This document shows, in pieces, positions 39,901-53,886 of a DNA stretch of 64,000 nucleotides (position 1 is the stretch's first letter; every line of letters begins with the position of its first letter). Source of the stretch: Strigamia acuminata. Taxonomy: Eukaryota; Arthropoda; Chilopoda; Geophilomorpha; Linotaeniidae. The position numbers and the translations under genes are program-made. The notes beneath the pieces are model-generated. The model was given only the letters and a program-made list of their open reading frames with translations, was not told the DNA's origin and ran no database searches. The stretch lies in assembly GCA_949358305.1 (NCBI GenBank), contig OX442315.1, positions 19,556,427-19,620,426 on the forward strand. The letters are read 5' to 3'.

Positions 39901-42900
39901 TTGCACTTCCATTATGGATGAGAATGGTGAAAGGTTTTGTTTGGAAATAAATTGGAAGGCCTTGGTTGAGGGGACAGACAAAGAATATGTTAAGGAAATT
40001 TGCACTTTGTCTCGACCGATTTTCCTCTTGCACGGGTGTAATTCCAATTGGATTTTAGCCAGATGCATGCGAGGAAATTATTGGCGTGGGTTTCTTTTAA
40101 AGAAGGGGCCCCCTGATCATTTCTTCCAGTTTGGATCAGTTCCTGATGGGGGGAAAAAATGTAATTGAATTTTTTTTTTTTTTTTTGGTAATTTAATTTT
40201 TTTTTTTACTTGATATTGAATTTTTAATTTTATTCTTTCTTATTTCGCTTTTGTTTATTATTTGCCAAAGTCGGTTCATTTGAAAGTGGGGATGAGGAAG
40301 TAAGTTTTGTTTACCGGGATTTTTTTTTTGTTTTTTTTTTGTTTTTTGTTTTTGTTTAAGCAAACGTTGGCTGAGGAAATGTTTAGCACCTACAATCGGA
40401 GATAAAGTGATTTTAAATCGATTCAACCGCCCAAGGAAGGTTTGTAAAGTGCTAATGTAAATTGTATTTGAAGCGACGAGGTAGTAAAATCAGGTGACGT
40501 CGCATTAGTTTGGTCTCTAAAGGCATACAATTAAGAATTTTATACTTACTAATTCGTTTAAAGAGAATAAAGTGTTTATCTCACCTCAAAAACTAATCAG
40601 GTTGTTTTTTTTCTTTCTTTTAACTCGAACTTTAAATTTTAAATTTAGGAGATTTATTGCGACCGATTGATTTATTGCTTGTTTTTTTTTTGTCTTTTTT
40701 GTTTTTGACTTGGCAATTGATTGCTTAGATAGCTGTATAGTCATTCCAGGAATAAGTTAAAATTATTTCTTTAAAACCGCCGTATAAAAATTCGAGCTAT
40801 GTGCAAAAGTGTTTCACAATAGCTCCAGTGTTTCAGCCCATCTATAAAAGGTAAAAAATAAAATGAGTTTCAGATTCTAAAAATATAGATAAATCGTGCC
40901 TGTGCGAATTTCACCATTTATTTGTTTATAAAAATAGTCTGATAAAATTACATGTTGCTTCATGATTTTATCGGCTATTTGTTTAAGTGAAGATTCTCCT
41001 TTAACCCGTGTTTATCCATTGGAATAAACCCACCTTCTTTATGCAATAAATTTTTTGATATTCAAATATGGGAAATTTCTGTTTATTTTATTGTTATTAT
41101 TATTTATTTATTTTTGTGTGTGTAGAAAGCTGAAAGCATTCTGTATCGTTAATGTTTATCATGTATTTGTTATTCATACAATTAATATTTTTGCTTCATT
41201 ACTTAATAAAATTCTAAATCGCCTTCTATGTGTAATGCAGCAAAGCAACTCTTTAATAATAATGTGTAGCAGCAAAGCAGAAGGGCAGCGCAACAAAACA
41301 AACCATTCTGAAATCTGTGCTGATGAAAATCTTTACATAACTTTTTTATTTTTGATATTCTAAGCTAAGTACGTAAAACTCTTGGCCACTTTATCTTTTA
41401 TTCATATTCTTTTGTTGTTTCAAGTCTAATTTGCTTAAGTAACTTTGATCAGATTAACAGAGCTAATTTTAGTTGAAAGCAAACTCCTCATAAAGATTTT
41501 TAATGACCAATTAATATTCACTTTTTTTTTTTCCAAAAATTTTATTTATAGTGAAAGTTGGTGTTCGAGTGATTTGAGTAAGCACCTGCGGCTATTTCAC
41601 GTGACTGAGTCTGTCAGTCGAACATGGGATGTGTAGCGGTAAGAAGTGGCGCTTGGAGGCGCATTTTATTGATTTTGTGGCCAATTGTCGCTTCAGTCCA
41701 GTCAGGAGAAAAGACTTTACAGTGTATAGGAGGAGTTGAATTAGACGTACTCGGCTTTCTGTTGCTACTGAATTCCGATCTGTCGCTAGGGAGCTCTGGC
41801 ATTCGCCGAAATGGGTCAGAGGTTATTTCAACGTGCTTACTTGCTTTTGCCATTTCTCGATCTGAAGGAGTAAAAGGATGCGCAGAATTTACGTCGGATA
41901 TTCAATTTCTGTTTTGAAAAGATTGGATTTGAAGTTGTCTTGCTCTTATTTCCTGTTGTGTTTTAAATTTTTTTTTTTTTTCATTTATTTTAATTGGCAA
42001 AAAGTCTGTAAAAATCGTAAGAAAAAAATTAATAGAGTTTTAATGAAATTTTGAAAGAAAAAAAAAGATCTTTTTATTCACATTTAAAGTCAGTTGACAT
42101 ACCGGTACTGGTAATATTTTTCATTTAAGAAACTTTCATTGAAAAAGACATTACGGAAATGATTTTGCAAAGTTTTAAAGGTGGGTGGAGGCAACTGGAA
42201 TATTACAGCTAATAAACGAAGGTTTTAGTTGTTTTCTTTTTTTAAATTTGTAGTAGTGCTTGGTGTGGGGCCCGGTTTGAGGGCGGGATGTTTGTTTATG
42301 TTGGCTGTCATCCCCTTCCTATGCCATTCATTAAGGGTGTGTTTGTGGAAAATGTTTGAAGGGGAGAAAAAATGATTTTGGAATAACCGTGCTTGCTTGA
42401 GAGCGAATGAAGGCGATTCATCATTATGAATTTCGATAACGAATCCCCAAATCCCATAGGCGAAAGGAAAATCTATTTTCACATGCCTTTGGATAATTAA
42501 GGAGGGAAAAAAGGATGAAAGAAAACGGTGCTGATGGAAAACTGAATCAGTTTTAAAGTCGCGTGGATTTTTTTTCCGCTTCTTTTTCTTACTTCTTGGA
42601 GATACGGCGCATTGTCTCTATTGATTGCAATTACTTACACTTAGTTTTCTTGCGTTTGTGAATTCATTAGGAGCGCTTCAGGATTTACTTTATTGTCCGG
42701 ATTTTTTTTTTAAATTTTTTTTTTTTTTAAATTCTATTTTTTTTTTTTACATAACTTCAAATAAGAGAAGCCATTTTTTTTTTATATTTTCTTTTAACTT
42801 TCTGCTTCGTTTATTTAAAAGACTGCGATTTTTGACCATGAATGCAAATGTTTTTCACTTTGTTGAGATCGCAAATTATGTTTTTAAATTTTTTTTTTTG

Positions 42901-45900
42901 ATATTTTTTTTTCCGTTTCTTTCTTTCATTCTTTTTGGCGCGAGAATGCGCCCACGCTCCATTACTTCATCCGCGTGCTCGCCCGCAACTCTCTCTTGGT
43001 CGACTGACTAATGACGATACTTGCATGTTGCCGCACTTTTACAGGCCATCTCTTAATCCTTAATTGGCTCATTTTTGCTTGCACTTTATTTCCACGTCCA
43101 AATGTTTTTTAAATTGAGATAAAGAACTTGTTTCGTTTGGGAATGGCTTCATATCAGCACAAAACTCAAGTTGAGGAAACATTTCTCTCAACTCATTTTT
43201 CTCGATTCCAACAAATTCCTTTTCATACACGCTATATGACTCGAGAGAGAAGACACTTATTTTCCAAACCCGAGTTGAAAACGGAAATTCAACATTATTC
43301 CCGCGTCTCTCTTTAACGCCAGCTCCTTCCTAATCATCGCCGAGATTAACTAAGAAAACAGTTGACGAATGTGGCACCGCGTTCTAAACATTTATACACG
43401 GCCGCCATATGAAAAATAAAGTGAGATATATGATTTTTACTTGAGAACAGCCGCTTGAATTTCAATTTTGAAACAGTTTTCCTTATATTTTCGCACTGTA
43501 AATGCGAAATGGGGGATTGGTGTGCAGTCGTGGGCGGATAAAGGTACACATGGTGCGCATAATTAACTTATCTCGCCGGTCCAGCTGACTGTGGGCTGTT
43601 TGTGTTGCACGTTTGGCCACATCCTTTTTGGCAGAATTTAGTGTGGACTAGCCCATGACAATAGCCGAACCGTATGTGCTCTTTTAAGGGCGATAATGGT
43701 GAAAGTTGCGGACAAATTACTGACGTTTCGCTTCCAAAAATGGAAATTATAACACGTCAACTCCCGAGGCTTGTGTTGCGTTACGACTTACGACCTGAGC
43801 AGACGGCAAAGGAAAGCCTGTCGTAAAGATAAAAGAAATCGGTCTTAAGAGTTTGTTACATTGCACTCAGAAGCTAAGGAGTTCACTCAAGTGTTACCTA
43901 TTTTTCTCATTTGATGATGACAAAGGCTAGGAGGAAAAAGAAAAAATGATGTGAAAGGTTGAGTATTTCGTTTCATTCGACGCGAATTGGAATGTGAAAT
44001 GAGATTAGTGTTAGTGAAGAATCATTCTGCAGCACTGGGTGTGGCGCAGCTCTTACTGAGCTTTTTTTTCTTTCTGTGTGTATCCGTGTTGGAAAATAGG
44101 CTTGTGATGTCATTAGTTTGGACAGTAACGAGTTGGGAAAAATTACAAGTTCCCGCCCAATTGCATTAGCAAAGTTTGTTTGTAATATAAAGTTGCCGGA
44201 GCGCTTTGCTGGATTGAGATCATCATTCAAAGGAGTGGTGGAGATAAAGCTCTCGCTAGTGGTACAGTGGTGGTAGGGTTATTACGTAAAAAGAAAAATA
44301 TTAGAAAAATTCCTTTCACTATGATTAGCTCCATTTCGTGTGGCAATTGTGTCGCCTTCATTCTCAACGTTGAAAGACTTCGCTTTGTGAATTCAAAATG
44401 ACTCTTCAATCTCATCCCTGTTGCTTGACGGCTGGCAAATTAAAACTTTATACATGTCAACTGCACGCATGTTTCTAAGCTGGTTGGAAGCATACTCGAA
44501 TGTCTTCCATTTAAAATATAAAAAAAAAGAAAAGAAAAGATAAACGGATGTTAATGAATTTTTGTTGAACCTATTTTTTGTTATTTTTATTTTATTTTAT
44601 TTTTTTGTTATTTTTTTTAATGGTTGACTTTTTCAGCTGTTCCATGCAATAAAGTCTCACAAGTGTGATAGTAATTTCTTCGCCATTGCTCACTCGGCCA
44701 TAGAGATAAGAGTTCTATTTTATTCTTTATTTTGAAAAAGAAAAGATACGAGTATATATTAGACAGTTGTACGGGAAAGTTTAAAAGATTGCGAGGTTTT
44801 GAATTTTTATTTTTCAAAGTTTTTCTAAAATTTTGTTTTCAAGAAATAAAGTTTTGCACTCTTTGCAGCTGAAGTAAGGTGTCAACAGTTCTTCCGTTGA
44901 TCATTGCTCTTGGGATTTCTGTGTGACATATCCGTGTTTGTGAAAATGTGATGGAAAGCTGCAGCTGCATGCATGTCAGTTTATATAATGGAAGATGTAA
45001 AGCGAAAGCTTTTAGGTGCCTACGTGAGAATGGACAGTAGATGCACGCTTTTGAAAATATTTAAAATGATGAAAGCGAAACAATAAATATTTTAGTTTTG
45101 GATTGCTTCGGCTAGGATTTAAAACGTCGAGTTTGATTAGTTAACAAGGGAAGCCAGAGGCGTCATTCTGTTTGGTTTTGATTGATGATAATTCCAAGGT
45201 CATATTAAACTAATTGCGCATGTGCAAACTCCACAGGAGGCTATTTACAGTAACGAGGATTTGCTTAAGCTCGTAGACAAACTAAATGCCAATCACAAGT
45301 GTTGGCTCGCGTCACCTCGATTAGAATCGTAAAAATTTAACGACTTGTAATTATTTCTATGGACGCCATGTTTTTTTCGTCTTTTTTCCTATCAAAAGGC
45401 TTTGTTTTCTTTTTATTTTATTTTTAATTCGCGAGTGTTGATTAATTTTTTATATGTACCCACCTTTGAGTAATCCGTTTTCCCTTGGGTGATAAGTTCT
45501 TTTGGTTAAATGGCCGCCTTGCACGAAAACAGAAGTCATTAGTCGTCGCAGTTGCTTTGCTGATGGAGGAATTGTGTGAAAGTGTGAGATGAGAGTGTGT
45601 GTCCGGATAAAAAGATGTAAACCATTGGGAAATGTTTCACGCGGAACAGTTAAAATTCAATATTCTTAAAAAGCTTGCCGCCTAAACTATGATGGAAATG
45701 CATGGGAGTTAGTGCAAGTGAATGAACTCAATCTCATAATGGCCACGCCGATGATGATTGCGACGCCTTTTCCCTCGGCAAGCAAGACGACGGCATGGGG
45801 ACAAATCTGAAATGATGTTTTACCAGGGCGAAATTGAAATTTTATTACATTTCCGTGGCCTGATAGCTTTGATAATTTTATAGAAGGAAAAGTGAAGTTT

Positions 45901-46709
45901 TTTGATCGATTTGTCAGGCGTTTATGTTTACTTTATTTATTTTATATCTGTGTCGTTTCTCGTTTGCACTTTTTTTTGTTATGTAAATTATATTTGGATA
46001 AAATAAAAATCGATCGCCAAACACGAGTCGAAATTTGTGGTTTCATGTCGAAAATGGGAAAAGTTGAACGGAAATAAAGGGAAAAAATAAATAAAGGGAA
46101 AAATTGAGTTATATGTCCAAGTTGATGGAAAAGAAAAATTGAAAGAAAAAAAAAAGTATATCGAGTTGTTCTGAGATAAAAATAGTGAACCAGATATTTA
46201 TTTACTTTGTAAGCAGACTGAGAGTTGACATTTGGAGAAATCCAAGCTTTAGTAATGTTTTTTTATTTTATTATATTTTTTTTTCTAATGCAATTGTATT
46301 ACTATCGCGTCAATTTGATTTTGCAATTTGAACTCTGTTGGTTTCAGTTTCTCATGCATAAAAGATAATAGTTATATATATATGCCGTAAAAAGAAAAGA
46401 ATAAAGTGTATCAGATTTTGTATTCGGATTATATTTCCTCTCGATTTCGTAGTCAAAATGAATGCAAGTCACATGCATAATACATTGTCTATCTCCTTCG
46501 AGGTTCCCCGCTATTAAAAGAAAAAAAGAAAAAGAAAAGGAAGAAAAAAACCCAAATCGCCATTTGCAATTCTCCGCCATCGACACGTACACACGTGTTA
46601 AACTTGCGGTTTTGTTGATTGTTTTCTCTCCGATTGTATTTAAATACGCAATAATGCAGTTGAACCATTGTTTAGAAGCAATAAAAGCAGCAAGAGTTCT
46701 ACTTTAAAT
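33959..46709. other. Non-coding region
   Basis: AT-rich with T-tracts and the GT microsatellite at 36.5 kb. Open frames of up to about 100 codons at 39887-40168 and 41614-41917 have no recognisable domain. I see no splice-supported gene. Confidence 0.55.
36541..36596. repeat. GT microsatellite with G-rich interruption
   Basis: A short TG run at 36541-36550, a GGGGGGAGGAGGAGGA block, then an uninterrupted GT run at 36573-36596. Confidence 0.95.
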
Positions 46710-46836
46710 CCGATGCTGAACACGAGGATAGATGATGATGATCTCCTGTTTCCAATATCCCATTAGAACACACAAGTTAAGCAGCATTGGGGCTGATCAG
46801 TGAAAGATGGGTGAGGGAGACCTATGTGAAGCTAGA
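46710..46836 (+). pseudogene. 5S rRNA-like pseudogene or 5S-derived SINE fragment
   Basis: The segment from 46774 reads AAGTTAAGCAGCATTGGGGC, then TGATCAGTGAAAGATGGGTG and AGGGAGACC. It lines up with the 5S rRNA internal promoter (A box, intermediate element, C box), where most 5S genes read close to GTTAAGCAGCGTTGGGCCTG...GATGGG.GACC. Upstream, CCGATGCTGAACACGA may correspond to the 5' part of 5S, followed by poorly matching sequence. Several substitutions and spacing changes make a functional 5S gene unlikely. Confidence 0.45.
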
Positions 46837-48442
46837 TATGGCAGAAGAAATTTGCCACCCATCTTTAACAAGGTTTTCTGCAGTTTTGTCCAATTTTTGC
46901 AGCAGAGTGCTTTGTTTTTGTATTCTAAAAATTTTGATATTTTAAAATACAGCGAGATGATGAAGGTATAAAAAAAAGAGAGTTTAATATTTTTTATTGC
47001 GTGGGTTAAGAAAGATATCTGAACAAATAAAGGGAGGATAGGATGAGAGCTTTGCCCTTTGGCAGCAGTTATGGAGTACAGTGCAGAGATATTATTTTTC
47101 TCATAACTTGCAATCTCAAGTTAAAATCTGAAAGCAATATCGAGGGTATTCGTATCATCGTATCTTTAGAAAAGCTAAGAAGTGTGTCCACATGGCCAGC
47201 ACATGAGTTTGAGCGCAATCAATATACAGGTAGCTCTATCTGTAGGCAGTGTTCGTTTCTCATGGTTTAAGAGTAATCTTCCTTTACGATTTTAAAGCTT
47301 TTTATTGACTCGCCTTTTTTTTCTATCTTTCTTTCTGTCTTTCGTTTCGTTTCGTTTCTTTTCGTTTCTTTGGTTCTTTGTGCGCTGGGATTTGTGTGTA
47401 GATGACATGGTGAGTTCAAACATTGGAGTCGACGGTAATAATCCGAAGAAAGGCGAAGCAGCAAAACAAGGCAGTGCGAGTTTTCCCCTGCGTGTGGATA
47501 ATGAAAGCTAGCGTTGTGAGTGAAGCCAATTTTATTCGCCAAATGTGAGCCTGGTTTTTGTGGGTCTGTGGCTTTTATGTATTAAAGCGAGATTTTATTA
47601 CGGCCGTGCGCTCTCGCCTACGTAATGTGTACGACACATAACGCTCTTGTTGCTGCACGGCTTAGCTATTAGTCGAATTTGAAAAGGGGTGTCTCTAATA
47701 TCGGCAACAACTTGTCTGAATGCGCAGCATTTTGAATCTTGTTTATGGTGCCAATGCGAGTATTAATTTGAACGATAAGGCCGCCGAGGCTGCGCACAAC
47801 TGAATTTGACTTGTACTGACCGCTAATGTATGAGTAAGTTTAATTGGTCGTGGATTGGTGTAAATTAGATTTGCTTGTTGAGTAGTATGAGTCTTGCTGC
47901 AGTTTGCTCTGCTCTGCCCGTATGGGCGTGCGAGCAACGAAATCACAGCTTAGCACCGGGTTTATTTATTAAAGAGGCTGCAGCGTGGACTGTGCGATAA
48001 TAAGGGGGCGATTAAGAGTGTTAATTGACAGATTTACGATTTGCGAGTGCCTACTCTCAGCGCACTCAGCGCCACCATAAAGCAACGACAACGTTTGCAA
48101 TGGTAGCAAGCATAAATCACGCTAGAGACGCTTGACTTACGAACTTGCTTTCTCATTTCAGCGACTTAACCAAACATCTGCGCATTTGTTGCGTATAAAT
48201 ATCAAGTGTTCCACCGTAATAAGTCAGTTTGTTGTCGCCACTAAATTATTCGCGCCTCGTCCCCTCCCCTGCGCTCGCTCACCCAGAATGAAAATAAAGA
48301 TTTAGCACAAACGTGGTCTCGTGTCCATTTATTTCTCCTCTTTTGTTGTTGTCTGTGCAGATAAGAAACAAAGTCTAAAGCCCGATGGCGATAGCCACTC
48401 TCATTTTCTTTTACGTCCTTATCTTTGCGTCCGTTTCCTTTG

Positions 48443-48494
48443 CCTTTCCTTTGCTCCTTGCTTCTACTTTCCTTTCCTTTGCTCCTTGCTTCTG
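48443..48494. repeat. 28 bp tandem duplication in a C/T-rich tract
   Basis: CCTTTGCTCCTTGCTTCT occurs twice with a 28 bp period (TTGCTCCTTGCTTCT at 48451 and 48479) within pyrimidine-rich DNA. It lies inside an open frame starting at 48385 whose hydrophobic N-terminus is largely a product of this tract. Confidence 0.85.
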
Positions 48495-49067
48495 CTGCAG
48501 CTTTCCCGCTACGCCAATTAATGAGGCCGAGGACGGCAACGAGATCCTTTGCGACAGCGTGTGCTCAATTTTTATCTCGAACCGAAGAGGATCAGACGAT
48601 TCTTTGGACCAAGAACAATGTGCGTGGAAGGGAGGCGATGAGTAATGGCCGCTTCCCGATCACCTAGTCAGAGGGATTTCTCGAGGGAAGCGAAGCCTTC
48701 TTGTTTGTAGCGTTCTCACTCCATCATGACAGACTATTAACGGATAAGGCCTTTCATTCTTCTTTACGCTGACCATCCCTCCTCTTACACCTTCTCGCTT
48801 GCATTTGATACTTTGTTCACTTGTCACATTCGTTCGCAACTTTCTTTCTTTTTATGTATCATTTTTTAACAAAGTTAATAAATGGAGGATGAGTTGACAG
48901 CGAATGACTCCATCAAATTACACACTTGTTAAAACTTTATCAATCTTGAGCGCTTTTTTTCCTTCTTTCTTTTTCTTCTTCTGTTTCTCAGGAAAGGAAA
49001 AGAAGAAGTGCATGAAACGAAGTTGATTAATTGTTTGTCAAGACTTTTTTTTTTTATTCTTATCTCC

Positions 49068-49091
49068 GTTTCGTTTCGTTTCGTTTCGTTT
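49068..49091. repeat. GTTTC pentanucleotide microsatellite
   Basis: About five uninterrupted GTTTC units. A related imperfect run of the same pentamer lies at 47340-47370. Confidence 0.9.
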
Positions 49092-51948
49092 ATTTCGAGC
49101 GAAACCGTCTTCAGTCTTCGCAAGGATGTAACGGACACTGGAAATTTGAAAATGACAGCTGACATATGCAGTCGTAGGCGGTTACAGCTGGAAAATAAAA
49201 GTTTAAATACCCAGAAAGCAACATAAACAGTAGAAGCAAGTTGCAGCAGAGGTCGTGCACATTTTATTTCTTCTGTAAATGCGTTTCCCGAGAATTAGTT
49301 TGTGCCCACAGGTATACTTTGTTTGCAACGAGAGCGTCCGTGTTAATTGGCGACGCCAAACTGTGGCCTTTAATCCTACTGTCATCGGACCAAGAAACCA
49401 GTCCATGGCGGCTAATTGGAGGCGCGCGCGCTGCGATTTACTGGGAAAATGAGAGCTGGGTTTTGGCTGGCCAATGCATCCTCCCGAAGACCTAACTTAA
49501 TTTTGCAAGATAAAGCTAGGTTACTTCCTTCTTTTGCCGTTTTCTACCAGAGGGAACTCCGATTAGGTTAGCTCGTCTTCCTTGGGGAGAGGATCTTTGG
49601 TGATCTAGAAGCCAAGAAGTAAACAGCTTGCAGGTATATATAATCAATAATGGCAGGTATGTTGAAGGAAATGGTCAGTGCAGCTGAAATTGGCTTTGCG
49701 TCCAATACTGTCACTTCATTTCAACGATGGAGAAAAAAAATTACCTCGATAGGTTATGAGGAACAATATCTTCGGAATAAAGTCTACGTTGGGGTCTTGG
49801 ATTGAGGGTTTTGTGATGTAGATATAACGAGGTTGAGATCCACTCATGCCTACAGATCAAAAGATTACAGGCCTCTCTACATGGGCTTGGAGGTGTCTAT
49901 TCACGAGGAAGTTGTGCTGCACTCGTTGCAACGAACAAACTTTTCGAATCCCTCGACACTCTTCTTTCTGTCACAGACGTAAGGAATGGGTGAGGTTATA
50001 GAGAGGAAGAAGAAAAAAATAAGGAAGAAATCTGTCGATGGAGCCCAGTGGAGTCCATAAAATGAGCTGGCGTCTCTCTGACGGCTTTAGGTAGGGTGGA
50101 GGAAGAGGCGGAATAAATACACAGCTGAGAAAATTTTTTTATTTTTTTATTTATTTTTTGCCATAAATAAAAAGTAAAAGTGAAAAAAAATATATTTATT
50201 TTTTTTGCTTAAAGTTTGTTGTGTTTTGCTCCGGCTTGCTTTTAAAGTAAATAAAATGGGGTGATTAGAAACTGTTTTGATTATTTTCACTAATTTTGCT
50301 ATTTAGGATGAATTTTCTCCCCCGTTGTTTTATTCTAAAACAACATCTGCTGCCAAATCTGCAATTGAAGTGTGCATGTCTTTTCATACAAAGCATGCTA
50401 ATCAAGTGTTCTTTGTCGATTCTAGATGACTTGCTTGACATTGCGTTTGGGCATAAAGAACATCAAAGATGATTTATTATTGCACATTTTCTGAAGCGGA
50501 AGAATTGTTGCAAGATGAAATAAGCTTAATTTGGTGTGAGTATTCTCGGCTCCAGTTTTATTACCATTATCATTTTTTGCAATACGGACTGTGTGGAATT
50601 AATTCGTGATGCATGTGAGGCGCCTACGTAATGCAAGCATAGTTTAATTTCCGTGACCGATAGACAAAGTTTGGGAGAGAGAAAAGAAGATCTTGTTTTA
50701 CACGATCATCCTTGCATCACTGCTCAAGCATGCACAGGCTGCACAAAAGCGTGGATTTAGTTATAAAACTCAGGTTGAACTGAGATTGTTGTGATAAATA
50801 GGAACCGATGTTCAAGTTTCGCATTTTTCCCACATTAAATCCTTTTTTTCTTCTTCTAAATCTTCTAAATCTTCGTTGTATTGATTTATTTTAAGTATTG
50901 ACACTTACAAGAGGCTGTAAGCTAACATAGTTTGAAGTGTACATCCAAGTTAATTATTTGCAGCTTAAAGGAAAGACCAATACTAAATGTAAATAAAATT
51001 AATTAGAAATCCAAGTGGCTACAATTCCTTTCCACTATAAAGCCTTTATTAGCTCGTACAGAGAGCGACAAGTAGGTTGCTGCTCGTATAGCCCCTTGTG
51101 TACTGCTGGAAGAAAAAGGCGCAAGAAGTTAGAAAGGGCAACGAACCCATCAAGGGCTCATAAAAGACGCTTTTTGTCCACTGGCAACGTGGAACTAGCT
51201 TGACCACTTGTTTTTTTTCTTTGCTTTTTCTTTGCAACTTTGAGCCGAAACAGATGGCGGGGAAAAAAAGTGGCGTTCTTGAAAAGTGTAAGGATTTATT
51301 CTGTTCGAAATGAAGTTGGTCTTGTTTGTTTCAGACAACTTTGTGTCTTATTCGAGCAAAGAAATTGGTGACTTTGAGTGGCAGGCGGAGACGCTCGAAT
51401 TGCCAGTGGCCTGTTGGTGTTGCTTCACTTTTTTTTTGTCGTTTTTTTTTTTTTGGGTTTTTTTTTGTTGAGAATATTTGGCCTGCCAAAAGAAACAAAG
51501 TAATACTCTTGCTTTGGATGGGAAATCAACATGTTTTAGCGCAGAGCATCAGTTTTTCGCTTATAGCTGTCGCGAATATCGATTTATTTATTTTATTTTT
51601 CCCCCCCTAGTCGACTTATTGATCTTTTCCTGCGTGGTTGTCTTTGTAAAGGATTTGTGACTTAATTTTGAAATGTCTCTTTGACTTTTTATTTTCTTTA
51701 ATTGTTAAACCAGTCGAAAAATAAATTTTTTTTCAAGAAATATTAAAAAAAATTGAATTGAAGAAATTGTGAACATTTTCTAACAGTTTGTTTATGACTC
51801 ATCTTTTTAATTAGTCGGTTGCCAGCTCGAAGCCGATATGCAAATTAATTCGTCTATTGGTGCCTTGAAAACATTCTTTGCTCGCCAAGAAATTAATTGG
51901 CTCCAGCACGGCGCCTATTACGCGGATAGTTGGGGGAATGTTCACCCG

Positions 51949-52080
51949 GGCGAGAGAAGGAGGAGGTGGAGGAGTAGACGGGAGAGGGAGAGGCAGAGGC
52001 AGGGGCCTTCCGCTTCTTTTTCACCTCAATCTTCTATTCTCTCTTCGCTTCTCTTCGCTTCCCTTCCCTTCCCTTCCTCA
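51949..52080. repeat. Purine tract followed by pyrimidine tract
   Basis: A G/A-rich stretch (GAGAGAAGGAGGAGGTGGAG onward, to about 52003) switches to C/T-rich sequence (CTTCGCTTCTCTTCGCTTCC, then CCTTCCCTTCCCTTCC) up to 52080. The halves are roughly complementary in composition and could fold, but they are not an exact inverted repeat. Confidence 0.7.
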
Positions 52081-53458
52081 ACCCCTTAACCACTCAGTCT
52101 GTAGCATCGTATTGGAAGAAGGTATTAATTAAAAACGACATTTTGCCGGATTTGCTCGCGAGCTTATAATAAGGAAGAGGTTTGCTTTTAACAGATGATG
52201 AGTTGGCAGCACTGCACTTTGCTTCATTCTAGAGCTTCGCCTGGTTGCTCAGCATGTGCGATTCCTTTCCGACAAGATAGAGGGATTTAGTTAAAACTTT
52301 AAATGACAAAACTTAAGCTCCCTTTCCTTTTCCTTCTTAATCTGTTCTCTCCTCGGCGTCTTCTTCGACGCGAAAGTATAGTAGATGACCTCCGCTGAAC
52401 TCCTACCGTTCATCGAGTGGAAAAAGGCGGGAGAGTTGCCGCTGCTAATGCGAAGAGTTAAATGGTGAGAACACACCAGATGCCCCAATTCTTGCTCCTT
52501 CTAGCGTCTACAATTAGAGAATACAATTAAATTAGAGAACATAAGCACGTAAGAGTGAGAAATAAGTAGATGCTGTTTGCAAATGGACTTGTGAGTGAGG
52601 CGAAGAAAAATCATTAGTGGAACCCCCAGCCGAATGCAGTGCGCACGGTGCAGCTCAAATCTTCCCAAATGACCCGAACTCTTCGAAGAGAGAGCTAATA
52701 TTTTGATGTAGGCAACGCAAAGGTTTGATGTACGAGTTTTTAAGACAAAGGTAAAATATTAACAAGCCCTGAGGTGCCACTACACACACGTAACGCGCTA
52801 AAGAGTAATGCGGTATTAGTCATTCAAGAGGCGCGACCGTGGCTGTAATTTGGTTTTGCCTTCGAGATACGGCGGGCGTATTTTAATGATTACGAAACTT
52901 CACTTTAGAGTAAGTTGGTCTCACGAATAAATAGAAAAATAGAGATAAAAGAAGAAGAAATTTTGCTTCGAGTCATAAGTGCCTTAGCCATTGTACCAAT
53001 GCTTGCTGCTATTCTTCATTTGTCACTCATTAAGGGACGATTATTCTTTTCCATTTTCTTTCTCGCTCTTCACACGTTCCCTTCTATTTTCTCGTACTCT
53101 GCGCGCTTTGCTGAGTTTTTGCACGTTTCACTTGATTTTAGTAAGAAGATAATTCGTGCGGTGATGGGGGATGTGGAGAGTGAATTTGCGAGACAGGGCA
53201 TTTGGAACTCGGCCCATTAGTCAGAGTACATTAATCGTTTGGCGCGTGTGAGAATAGAATGCGAGTTAGTCGTTGTCCTAACTTCGATTAAAAGTCCTCG
53301 TGTCTTACAGTTTGTGTCAAGCTGCAAAATATTGCTGTGGAGAATGGAAATCAATAGACGAAGCACGAATCATCAGTTGGTGTGCTGTGCTCCACAAAAC
53401 GACTTCATGCGCCTGCCGACAAATTTCCCTCATTTGAGCAGTGCAACGTTGGGAAAGA

Positions 53459-53517
53459 CTTTTTTTCCTCTTCCTTTCTCTCTTTCTCTCTCTCTCTTTC
53501 TCTCTTTTTCCTTTTCT
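53459..53517. repeat. CT/TCTTT microsatellite-like tract
   Basis: An almost pure pyrimidine run of CTCTTTCTCTCT-type units. Confidence 0.9.
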
Positions 53518-53819
53518 GCTCGATTGGTGCTTGACTTGTCTCCAAAGGACCCCTCACCATTTTTTTTCCGTCTTTTCTTTCGTACTTAGCAAAAGTGCAT
53601 TGGACTCCTTTTGAGTCGCTGCTTGGGTGTGGCGGTCATTGGGGCCTCCAGTTGGCGTGCTGTGATTTCTTAATGACCACCCACGTTATAGGTTGCACTG
53701 CTTGTGCCTTCATTTTGCCGAGTGGGCGTTGCACTTTAAGCTATGTTGTGAATTATGGGTGGAAAGTTATTTTTCGCACATTTGCATTCGTCCGAGTTCA
53801 TAAGATGAAAGTGACGGAA

Positions 53820-53886
53820 TGAAGGGGAGAAAAAAGAAGAAAAAAAGAAAGAGAGAATAAAAGAAAAAAAAGAGAAAGAAAAGAAA
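53820..53886. repeat. Homopurine tract
   Basis: Almost pure A/G sequence of GAAAGAGA-type units, the strand opposite of the nearby C/T tract at 53459-53517. Confidence 0.9.

Noticed and set aside
39887-40168. 93-codon plus-strand frame
   Set aside because: Reads plausibly, but no domain is recognised, there is no splice context, and one frame of this length is expected by chance in 64 kb.
41614-41853. 79-codon minus-strand frame, considered as a retroelement fragment
   Set aside because: No zinc-knuckle, protease or reverse-transcriptase motif, and an equally long frame exists on the other strand.
48385-48645. 86-codon frame with a signal-peptide-like N-terminus
   Set aside because: The hydrophobic stretch comes from a C/T-rich duplicated tract, two other overlapping frames are equally open, and no family or splice support is visible.
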